Shown here: positions 15,124 to 22,471 of the stretch, in pieces | Position numbering within the stretch: the stretch's first letter is position 1 | How the letters are laid out: every line of letters starts with the position of its first letter | Assembly (NCBI GenBank): GCA_030634235.1 | Contig: DAOWBD010000003.1 | Span: forward strand, 1-23,401 | Origin: Candidatus Omnitrophota bacterium | GTDB taxonomy: Bacteria; Omnitrophota; Gorgyraeia; Zapsychrales; Zapsychraceae | Direction: 5' to 3' | Length of the DNA: 23,401 nt | Notes under the pieces: model-generated | Databases searched by the model: none | What the model was told of the DNA's origin: nothing | The model's input: the letters and a program-made list of their open reading frames with translations, nothing else | Translations under genes and position numbers: made by a program

Positions 15124-16508
15124 GTCTTGGAAGGATCATATCCGTTGAGGGCCCGATTGTCGATGTCGTTTTTAAGAGCGAAAAAGACGTCCCGAACCTT
15201 TACGAGGCCGTTGAGACCGAGTGCTTCGGGGGCCATAAACTTGTTTTAGAGGTTGTCGAACATCTTGCGAACATGGTCGTGCGCTGCGTGGCTTTAGGGT
15301 CGACGCTGAACTTGCAATATAATGCGGTCGCGAACTCCTGCGGGGATGTGATTCGCATTCCCGTCGGGGAGGAGATGTTCGGCCGGATCGTCAACGCGAT
15401 TGGCGAGCCGATCGACCGAAAGGGGAAGATCACGACTGAGCATCAAGCTCCAATCCGCCGGAGCATCTCGAGTATCCGGCTTAATCCCGACCGGATCTTA
15501 GGAGTGGAGTCGGAGATCCTTGAGTCTGGCATTAAGATAGTTGATTTTCTTTTTCCCTTGGTCAAGGGAAGTAAGACCGGGATCCTTGGGGGGGCCGCGC
15601 TCGGCAAAAGTATCCTGATCCTCGAGATGATCCACAATGTCGTCGAGAAACATGAAGGGGCTTGCGTGTTCACCGGGGTGGGCGAGCGTATCCGTGAGGG
15701 GAACGAGCTGTATTATGAATTTGTCAAGCAGGGGATCATCGATAAGGTCATGATGGCGTTCGGCCAGATGGACGAGCCGCCGGGCGCGCGCTTTGAGATC
15801 GCGATGACGGGCGTGACCTTAGCTGAATACCTTCAGGACCAGAATAAGGATGTGCTTTTCTTCATGGACAATGTTTACCGGTTCGTCCAGTCGGGCGCCG
15901 AGATCTCGACGCTGCTCGGACGCGTCCCGTCGGAGACCGGATATCAGTCGACATTAGCGTCGGAGGTCAGCGACTTTCAGGAAAGGATCCGCTCGCGCGA
16001 AGGAGGTTCGATCACGGCGATTGAAGCGGTCTACGTTCCCGCGGATGACTTGACGGACCCCGCGGTCGTTACGATCTTCAGCTACCTGGATTCGATCCTG
16101 GTTCTGTCGCGCGAAAAGGTTCAGCTCGGGCTGTACCCGGCTATTGACCCGCTGGTCTCCTCGAGTAGTAATTTGGATGCCGCGGTCGTCGGGCGGGCGC
16201 ATTTTAGTGCCGCGCAGGAATGTTTGAAAATCCTCACGAAATACGAGGAACTGCGCCGCGTCGTCATGATCATCGGTATTGAGGAGTTGTCCAAAGCGGA
16301 CCGGACGCTTTATGACCGCGCGAAAAAACTATTGAATTTTTTGACCCAGCCGTTTTATGTTGCGGAAGCCTACACCGGGAAACGGGGGGAGTATGTGTCT
16401 TTGAAGGATACGATTTCAGGATGTGAAAAGATCATTAACGGTCGGGCGGATCGGATGCCGGAGGAAAGTTTGTATCTGATCGGAAGGTTTGAAGACGCTA
16501 AATATTAG
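15120..16508 (+). CDS. atpD: F-type ATPase beta subunit (catalytic)
   Basis: The 462-residue product has all main beta landmarks: MSLGRIISVEGPIVDVVF, PVGEEMFGRIVNAIGEPID, P-loop GGAALGKS (residues 157-164), catalytic Glu in GVGERIREGNELY, FGQMDEPPGAR, Walker B LFFMDNVYRF, YVPADDLTDPA and adenine-site Tyr in GLYPAIDPL. The usual DELSEED loop is IEELSKAD, and the normal DSTSR after DPL is replaced by VSSSSN. It should hydrolyse or make ATP. A GGGGGAG Shine-Dalgarno lies in the end of gamma. Beta is last in the cluster and followed after 34 bases by gspE, so co-transcription with secretion genes is likely. A type III secretion ATPase is excluded by the beta-specific motifs. Confidence 0.94.
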   Translation: MSLGRIISVEGPIVDVVFKSEKDVPNLYEAVETECFGGHKLVLEVVEHLANMVVRCVALGSTLNLQYNAVANSCGDVIRIPVGEEMFGRIVNAIGEPIDRKGKITTEHQAPIRRSISSIRLNPDRILGVESEILESGIKIVDFLFPLVKGSKTGILGGAALGKSILILEMIHNVVEKHEGACVFTGVGERIREGNELYYEFVKQGIIDKVMMAFGQMDEPPGARFEIAMTGVTLAEYLQDQNKDVLFFMDNVYRFVQSGAEISTLLGRVPSETGYQSTLASEVSDFQERIRSREGGSITAIEAVYVPADDLTDPAVVTIFSYLDSILVLSREKVQLGLYPAIDPLVSSSSNLDAAVVGRAHFSAAQECLKILTKYEELRRVVMIIGIEELSKADRTLYDRAKKLLNFLTQPFYVAEAYTGKRGEYVSLKDTISGCEKIINGRADRMPEESLYLIGRFEDAKY

Positions 16509-16542
16509 GAATAGATGAATATTCGGGGAAAAGGAGAGCAGC

Positions 16543-18237
<1,695 letters not shown>

Positions 18238-18248
18238 GAGAGATGTAA

Positions 18249-18283
18249 ACGTAGGACGTCAGATGTAAGATGTCAGGCGTATG
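18249..18283 (+). repeat. Heptamer tandem array between gspE and gspF
   Basis: Five contiguous 7-bp units read ACGTAGG, ACGTCAG, ATGTAAG, ATGTCAG and GCGTATG. The GT dinucleotide recurs every seven bases, giving consensus RYGTMAG. The array fills most of the 71-base gap and ends 25 bases before the gspF start. Its unit differs from the CTANNNG heptamers further downstream. Confidence 0.7.
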
Positions 18284-18308
18284 GAAACAATCATTTCGGG
18301 GGAGAATA

Positions 18309-19550
18309 ATGCCAAAATTCCATTACAAGGCTAAGAGAGGGCCCGACGAGGTCGTCGAGGGCGATATGATGGCGGAGAATTCGGATCAAGTGGTCGTCAA
18401 GCTTGATCAAATGGACCTGATCGCGGTCAGCATTACCGAGGAGCCCGGCGCGGGCGCGCCGGCGCGAAAAGATCAGGGTTCCCGGTCGCAGGGGCCCGCA
18501 CCGCGTGTCCGGAAGATCAGGGCGAAAGATATCGACGCGTTCACTTGGCAGCTGGCGAGCCTGGTCAAGGCGAGCGTTCCGATCCTCCGATCTCTGACGC
18601 TGATCGCCCAGCAAACGGAGAATCATTCGCTTCGGATCGTTGTCGATGATCTCAAGCAGCAAGTCAAAGACGGAAAAACCCTTTCCGAAGGCATGCGGCG
18701 CTACCCAAAGATTTTTAATAACCTGTTCTTGAGCATGGTCCAGTCTGGGGAACAGGGCGGCGTTCTCGATGAAGTTCTCTATAAGATTGCTGAACACCGG
18801 GAGAAGGAACAGCAAATGCGGCGCAAGATCCAGTCGGCGTTGGCCTATCCGATGGTGATGCTCGTCGTCGGGATTGGCACGGTTTTTGTCATGCTGACTT
18901 TCTTCATGCCGAAATTCGTCGGCATTTTTGAAAAGATGAAGCGAGAGCTCCCGCTGCCGACGAAGGCCCTGATCAGCACCAGCAACTTTATGTCCGAGCA
19001 CTGGATGTGGTTCATCTTCGCGTTCGTTTTTGTCTTCGTGCTGTTCGGGCGGTCGCGACCGGGCGGCAAAAAGAAATTTTTATTTGACCTGATCAAGCTG
19101 CACACGCCGCTGATCAAGCAATTCATTCGCGATGCCGAGATCGCTAAATTCTGTCGGACGCTCGGGATGCTTTTGAAGAACGGGCTGCCTGTCTATGAAA
19201 GCCTGACCTTGGCGACGAATACGCTTGATAACGAGGCGCTGCGCAAGCAGTTGGAGGTGACCGGAAAAGAGATTGTTAACCAGGGCGCGACGTTGTCGGC
19301 AAGCCTCGGGAAGGTGAAGATATTCCCGAATTTTGCGATCAACATGATCGCTGTCGGCGAAGAGGGCGGGAAGCTCGAGGGGGCGTTGAGCGGGGTTGCC
19401 GAAGCTTATGAAAAGGAAGTGGAGCAGTCGATCAGCGTCATGACTTCGCTTTTAGAGCCGTTATTGATCCTTGTCATCGGAGGGATCGTCGGATTTATTG
19501 TTTTTGCCATGCTGCTGCCGATCTTCGACATCGGGGTCATGGCGAAATAG
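18309..19550 (+). CDS. gspF: Type II secretion inner-membrane platform protein
   Basis: The 413-residue product starts MPKFHYKAKRGPDEVVEGDM, the typical GspF/PilC start, then has two T2SSF domains (about 75-200 and 270-400). Three membrane helices are seen at about 178-200, 231-248 and 381-405. SLVKASVPILRSLTLIAQQT and LGMLLKNGLPVYESLTLATN are the two repeated helix motifs, and SGEQGGVLDE and VGEEGGKLEG the repeated G-E-x-G-G turns. It is the cytoplasmic/inner-membrane partner of GspE. The start at 18309 is chosen because GGGGGAG ends four bases upstream. An ATG at 18270 would put part of the heptamer array into the protein. Confidence 0.95.
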   Translation: MPKFHYKAKRGPDEVVEGDMMAENSDQVVVKLDQMDLIAVSITEEPGAGAPARKDQGSRSQGPAPRVRKIRAKDIDAFTWQLASLVKASVPILRSLTLIAQQTENHSLRIVVDDLKQQVKDGKTLSEGMRRYPKIFNNLFLSMVQSGEQGGVLDEVLYKIAEHREKEQQMRRKIQSALAYPMVMLVVGIGTVFVMLTFFMPKFVGIFEKMKRELPLPTKALISTSNFMSEHWMWFIFAFVFVFVLFGRSRPGGKKKFLFDLIKLHTPLIKQFIRDAEIAKFCRTLGMLLKNGLPVYESLTLATNTLDNEALRKQLEVTGKEIVNQGATLSASLGKVKIFPNFAINMIAVGEEGGKLEGALSGVAEAYEKEVEQSISVMTSLLEPLLILVIGGIVGFIVFAMLLPIFDIGVMAK

Positions 19551-19561
19551 ATTACAAAGCC

Positions 19562-19632
19562 CCCAAACTGACCCCGGGGGTCAGTTTGGGATAGTTCTGA
19601 AGGAACCTTAAACTGACCCCCGGGGTCAGTTT
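19562..19632. repeat. Pair of TGACCCC/GGGGTCA palindromes with a central small hairpin
   Basis: The first copy (19562-19590) is a perfect 14-bp inverted repeat around one G: CCCAAACTGACCCC and its complement. The second (19610-19632) is an 11-bp perfect inverted repeat (AAACTGACCCC) around one C. Between them, GTTC-TGAAG-GAAC makes a 4-bp hairpin. The copies lie in the gspF-gspG gap, 12 bases after the gspF stop. The structure resembles REP-type units. No terminator T-run follows, so gspG can still be read through. Confidence 0.85.
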
Positions 19633-19658
19633 GGGTTCAAGATCAAAGGGGGAGGAAT

Positions 19659-20096
19659 ATGAACACACACTATGCATCACGCAATACACAATACGGTTTT
19701 ACGCTCATCGAGCTGATGATCGTTGTCATTATCATTGCCGCTTTGTCGGCCATGGTTGTGCCGCGGTTGTCGAACCGTTCCGAACAGGCGAAGATCACGG
19801 TTGCCGAAGCCGATATCAATTCGAATATTAGCCTGGCTTTAAAATTATATAAGCTGGATAATGGGCGTTACCCGACGACGGCGCAGGGACTCAAGGCGCT
19901 TCTTACGAAGCCGTCCTCGACGCCTGCTCCGAGAAACTGGAACGGCCCTTACCTGGAAGGTGAACCTCTGGACCCGTGGAAGGTCGAATATGGGTATAAA
20001 TCTCCGGGGGCGAGCAATACGACCGGTTACGATCTGTATTCTTTGGGGCCCGACGGCATTGAGGACTCGGCGGATGATATTACGAATTGGAAATAA
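19659..20096 (+). CDS. gspG: Type II secretion major pseudopilin GspG
   Basis: The 145-residue prepseudopilin has leader MNTHYASRNTQYG, then cleavage before FTLIELMIVVIIIAAL with Glu5 present. The C-terminal GspG domain is classic: LDNGRYPTTAQGLKALLTKP, WNGPYLEG, PLDPWKVEYGYKSPG, YDLYSLGPDGIEDSADDITNW. The Asp-rich last loop corresponds to the calcium site of GspG. It forms the pseudopilus shaft. A strong Shine-Dalgarno (GGGGGAGG) precedes the ATG. Its leader DNA is a short heptamer array, described separately. Confidence 0.96.
   Translation: MNTHYASRNTQYGFTLIELMIVVIIIAALSAMVVPRLSNRSEQAKITVAEADINSNISLALKLYKLDNGRYPTTAQGLKALLTKPSSTPAPRNWNGPYLEGEPLDPWKVEYGYKSPGASNTTGYDLYSLGPDGIEDSADDITNWK
19668..19695 (+). 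repeat. Heptamer array inside the gspG leader
   Basis: Four contiguous 7-bp units, CACTATG, CATCACG, CAATACA and CAATACG (consensus CAATACG-like), encode residues HYASRNTQY of the prepilin leader, directly before the Gly at the cleavage site. The unit sequence is different from the other arrays, while its 7-bp period and position match the gspI and gspJ leaders. Confidence 0.6.
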
Positions 20097-20100
20097 GCAG

Positions 20101-20177
20101 CGTATAGAGTATAGCGCAAAGCGTATAGAAAATCCGACGGGTCTAAACGCTATGCGCTATACGCTATATGCTAAAAA
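20101..20177 (+). repeat. Heptamer hairpin element at the gspG-gspI junction
   Basis: The left arm is CGTATAG, AGTATAG, CGCAAAG, CGTATAG (20101-20128). A 14-nt core follows (20129-20142). The right arm is CTAAACG, CTATGCG, CTATACG, CTATATG, CTAAAAA (20143-20177). Read from the core outward, the first four units of the two arms are complementary at 24 of 28 positions in perfect 7-bp phase, so it can fold as a long hairpin. It begins four bases after the gspG stop. The gspI start codon is inside right-arm unit two. Confidence 0.85.
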
Positions 20178-20574
20178 AGGATTATCTCTCGTCGAGGTCA
20201 TGCTGGCTGTTTCAATCCTCGCGTTCGGCATCACCGGCGTCTTAAGGGGATATGCGAGTTCCATAGTGGCGCTTGAAGCCGGGCAATATAATATCGACGC
20301 CGTTAATCTGCTTAAAGAGAAAATGGCTGAAGTCGAGATCGTGGTCGGGGAAAAGGAAAGCCTCTCAGCGGAAAGCGAGACCGGGGCCTTTGCGGCCCCT
20401 TTTCAGGATTTTTCATGGGAGTGGGAACTCAGCCCGACGGAAGCAGAAGACCTTTACGCGTTGAGCCTGACTGTTTCGAGCGACTTTAACCCGAGGGAAT
20501 TCTCGGTCACGACATATGTGGCTGATAAGAAAGCGGAAGAAGATGGGGAAGGTGAGGAAGATGGAGAAGAATAA
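20152..20574 (+). CDS. gspI: Type II secretion minor pseudopilin, GspI-like
   Basis: The 140-residue prepseudopilin has leader MRYTLYAKKG, cleavage before LSLVEVMLAVSILAFG (Glu5 present), then helix and strands of the GspI/PilV type (VNLLKEKMAEVEIVV). The C-terminus is an acidic tail, DKKAEEDGEGEEDGEE. The start ATG (20152) and leader are encoded by heptamer units CTATGCG, CTATACG, CTATATG. An ACGGGT about 10 bases upstream could be the Shine-Dalgarno. No GspH gene was found between G and I. It is assigned as GspI by order (G, I, J, K) and the N-terminus. A GspH identity is less likely. Confidence 0.8.
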   Translation: MRYTLYAKKGLSLVEVMLAVSILAFGITGVLRGYASSIVALEAGQYNIDAVNLLKEKMAEVEIVVGEKESLSAESETGAFAAPFQDFSWEWELSPTEAEDLYALSLTVSSDFNPREFSVTTYVADKKAEEDGEGEEDGEE

Positions 20575-21424
20575 GCGTGTAGGGTGTAGCGGAGAGCGTA
20601 TAGAAGATCCGAAAGATCTAACCGCTAATCGCTATCCGCTAACTGCTATCCGCTATCCGCTAACTGCTAACTGCTATCCGCTAACTGCTAAATGCTATCC
20701 GCTAACTGCTAACTGCTATCCGCTAAATGCTAGCAGTGGGTTCACGCTGATCGAACTGATGGTCTCTACGTCGATCTTAGGGTTCATCGGCTTAGCCATC
20801 TTGACGACATTCGGTAGCGGCTTTCATGTCTATGAACGCGTGCAGTCGTATGGCGGCCTTCAGGCGGAGGCCCTTCTTTCCGTCGAGGAGATGAGCCGCG
20901 ACTTGAACAATATGTTTGCTTTCTCGGGAATAGCGTTTGAGGGCGATGCGCAGAAGATCGCTTTTCCGGCCGTTATCGAGACCGTTGAAACGATCGAAGA
21001 AGAAGAGCGGGCCGTCTCGTCGGTCGGTCAGATTGCGTATTATCTCACCGGAGATGATGATCAAAAAATTTTGATGCGCGACGAGTGGAACTATTCCCAA
21101 GCGGGCGCCGGGGATAAAAGCAAGGATGATCAAAGCGGGTTTTTCTCTTATGTCAAGGACCTCCAGTTCAGTTACTATTTCTTCGACAAGGAAAACGAGG
21201 AATACATCTGGAAGGACTCCTGGTTCGAGGAAGAGGACAAGGGTCTTCCGGCGGCCGTGAAGATCAATCTGACCTATGAGGACCGTGGTCAGGATATCGC
21301 GCTTCTGCGGACCGTGTTCCTTGTTTCACCGCAGGTTGTCGAAAATGGTGAAGAGGACGAAGAGGGCGAAGAAGAAGGCGAGAGCGAAGGATATGGAGAA
21401 GAAGAATTCGAAGAAGAGGTTTAG
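20561..21424 (+). CDS. gspJ: Type II secretion minor pseudopilin, GspJ-like, with repeat-expanded leader
   Basis: The 287-residue prepseudopilin is cleaved before FTLIELMVSTSILGFIG. The body (about residues 80-260) resembles GspJ (RVQSYGGLQAEALLSVEEMS, IAYYLTGDDDQKILMRDEW). It ends with an acidic tail rich in Glu and Gly. The leader is about 60 residues instead of the usual 6-30. It contains LTANRYP, LTAIRYP, LTANCYP, LTAKCYP, LTANCYP, encoded by a 17-unit heptamer array. No in-frame ATG, GTG or TTG lies between 20564 and the cleavage site, so the array must be translated if the gene starts at 20561. ATG 20543 is an alternative start. It overlaps gspI by 14 bases, with GAGG just upstream. Confidence 0.85.
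   Translation: MEKNKRVGCSGERIEDPKDLTANRYPLTAIRYPLTANCYPLTAKCYPLTANCYPLNASSGFTLIELMVSTSILGFIGLAILTTFGSGFHVYERVQSYGGLQAEALLSVEEMSRDLNNMFAFSGIAFEGDAQKIAFPAVIETVETIEEEERAVSSVGQIAYYLTGDDDQKILMRDEWNYSQAGAGDKSKDDQSGFFSYVKDLQFSYYFFDKENEEYIWKDSWFEEEDKGLPAAVKINLTYEDRGQDIALLRTVFLVSPQVVENGEEDEEGEEEGESEGYGEEEFEEEV
20576..20736 (+). repeat. Expanded heptamer element in the gspJ leader
   Basis: It has the same plan as the gspI element. Left units are CGTGTAG, GGTGTAG, CGGAGAG, CGTATAG (20576-20603). The 14-nt core is at 20604-20617 (10 of 14 bases identical to the other core). Then come 17 right-arm units (20618-20736), mostly CTAACTG or CTATCCG. The core with its next base folds as AGATC-CGAAA-GATCT. It begins one base after the gspI stop codon. 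Units 3, 6, 9, 12 and 15 are all CTATCCG. Confidence 0.9.
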
Positions 21425-22430
21425 CCGGGTCCAAAAGAAAGAGGGCAGTATTCTTATTGCTGTTCTTTGGTCGCTGTTCTTTCTGGCGGCGCTGGCCTTG
21501 ACCATCAATGTTTTGATCACCTCGCAGCTTGGATTAGCCGCGAAATTGCGCGACCGGATGACGCTGCGGTATCTCGCAAAGGCAGGTATCGCGCGCGCGA
21601 TTATCGAGATCAGGGCGGATGAGACGGAAGGCTACGATGCGGTCAATGACCCGTGGGGGGCCAATGAAGAGGCTTTTAAAGAGATCGGCCTGACCGATGA
21701 GGGATACTTCAGCCTTGAATATCTGCCTCCGTCGAGCGATGAGGACGGAAAGAAGCAATACGGGCTCATTGACGAAGAGAGAAAGCTCAACATTAACCGC
21801 GCGTCTGTGGAGGTCTTGAAACAATTCTTTGAGATCGTAGCGAAAGTGTCCTCGCAGGATGCCGTTGATATTGCCGACGCGATCGCGGACTGGCGCGATG
21901 AGGATGATGAGCCTTTGGAGAACGGGGCGGAAAGCCCTTATTACGAAGCGTTAGAAAACGGCTACGCTTGTAAAGACGCTCCTTTTGAGATTTTAGAGGA
22001 ATTGATGTTAGTCAAGGGAATGACGCAGCCGATTTTTGATAAGCTCAAGGACAGGATCACCGTTTACGGCGCGGGGGCGGTGAATATAAACACGGTCGAC
22101 ACGATGGTTTTAGAGGGCCTTGGCCTGGAGAGCGACCTCGCGTGCGAGATCGTTTCTTTTCGTAGCGGCAATGACGGGTTAGTAGGGACGGAGGATGACA
22201 ATGTTTTTCAGGACACGGAATCCATTCTTGGCTCTTTGTCGTCGGAAATCGGCCTGTCTCCCGCAAACTCCGAGGTGCTTGAGGGCCTGATCAATAGCGG
22301 CATCATTGGCGTGCGCTCGGATTATTTTCGCGGATATTCTTTTGGCAGATTCCGGGACGCGGATATGTCGGTGAGGATCGCTTTTGTGATCGACCGCGAT
22401 GAGAAGATCCGGTATTGGAGGGAAGAGTAG
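21393..22430 (+). CDS. gspK: Type II secretion minor pseudopilin GspK
   Basis: The 345-residue product has a basic leader (MEKKNSKKRFSRVQKKEG), then SILIAVLWSLFFLAALAL without Glu5, as is normal for GspK, the pseudopilus tip protein. The body contains the two GspK helix-hairpin motifs KLNINRASVEVLKQF and VNINTVDTMVLEGLGL, and the segment ADAIADWRDEDDEPLENGAE that follows the first motif in the family. It is large for a pseudopilin, as expected. The start at 21393 is chosen for GAAGGA immediately upstream and the short leader. It overlaps gspJ by 32 bases. Longer in-frame starts exist upstream (21345, 21276) but would overlap gspJ further. Confidence 0.93.
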   Translation: MEKKNSKKRFSRVQKKEGSILIAVLWSLFFLAALALTINVLITSQLGLAAKLRDRMTLRYLAKAGIARAIIEIRADETEGYDAVNDPWGANEEAFKEIGLTDEGYFSLEYLPPSSDEDGKKQYGLIDEERKLNINRASVEVLKQFFEIVAKVSSQDAVDIADAIADWRDEDDEPLENGAESPYYEALENGYACKDAPFEILEELMLVKGMTQPIFDKLKDRITVYGAGAVNINTVDTMVLEGLGLESDLACEIVSFRSGNDGLVGTEDDNVFQDTESILGSLSSEIGLSPANSEVLEGLINSGIIGVRSDYFRGYSFGRFRDADMSVRIAFVIDRDEKIRYWREE

Positions 22431-22450
22431 GGGCGTAATGCATTACGCCC
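22431..22450. repeat. Perfect 20-bp palindrome after gspK
   Basis: GGGCGTAATG and its exact complement CATTACGCCC start immediately after the gspK stop codon and end 21 bases before the next gene. RNA would form an 8-bp stem with a UGCA loop. No T-run follows, so it is more likely a repeat unit or processing hairpin than a terminator. Confidence 0.7.
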
Positions 22451-22471
22451 TTACGGGATTCTTAAAAAAAT

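Noticed and set aside
12721..16508. Type III secretion or flagellar ATPase (FliI-like) for the alpha/beta pair
   Set aside because: The pair comes with gamma, c, b/delta and epsilon, and shows alpha- and beta-specific motifs such as GDRxTGKT, GVGERIREGNE and YVPADDLTDPA.
18291..19001. Long minus-strand open frame antisense to gspF
   Set aside because: It lies inside a clear gspF gene and its translation is not family-like.
20576..20736. CRISPR array
   Set aside because: Units are 7 bp, contiguous, with no spacers and no cas genes. This is a tandem repeat.
22431..22470. Palindrome after gspK as rho-independent terminator
   Set aside because: No T-run follows on the plus strand (the following run is A-rich), and the next gsp gene starts 21 bases later.
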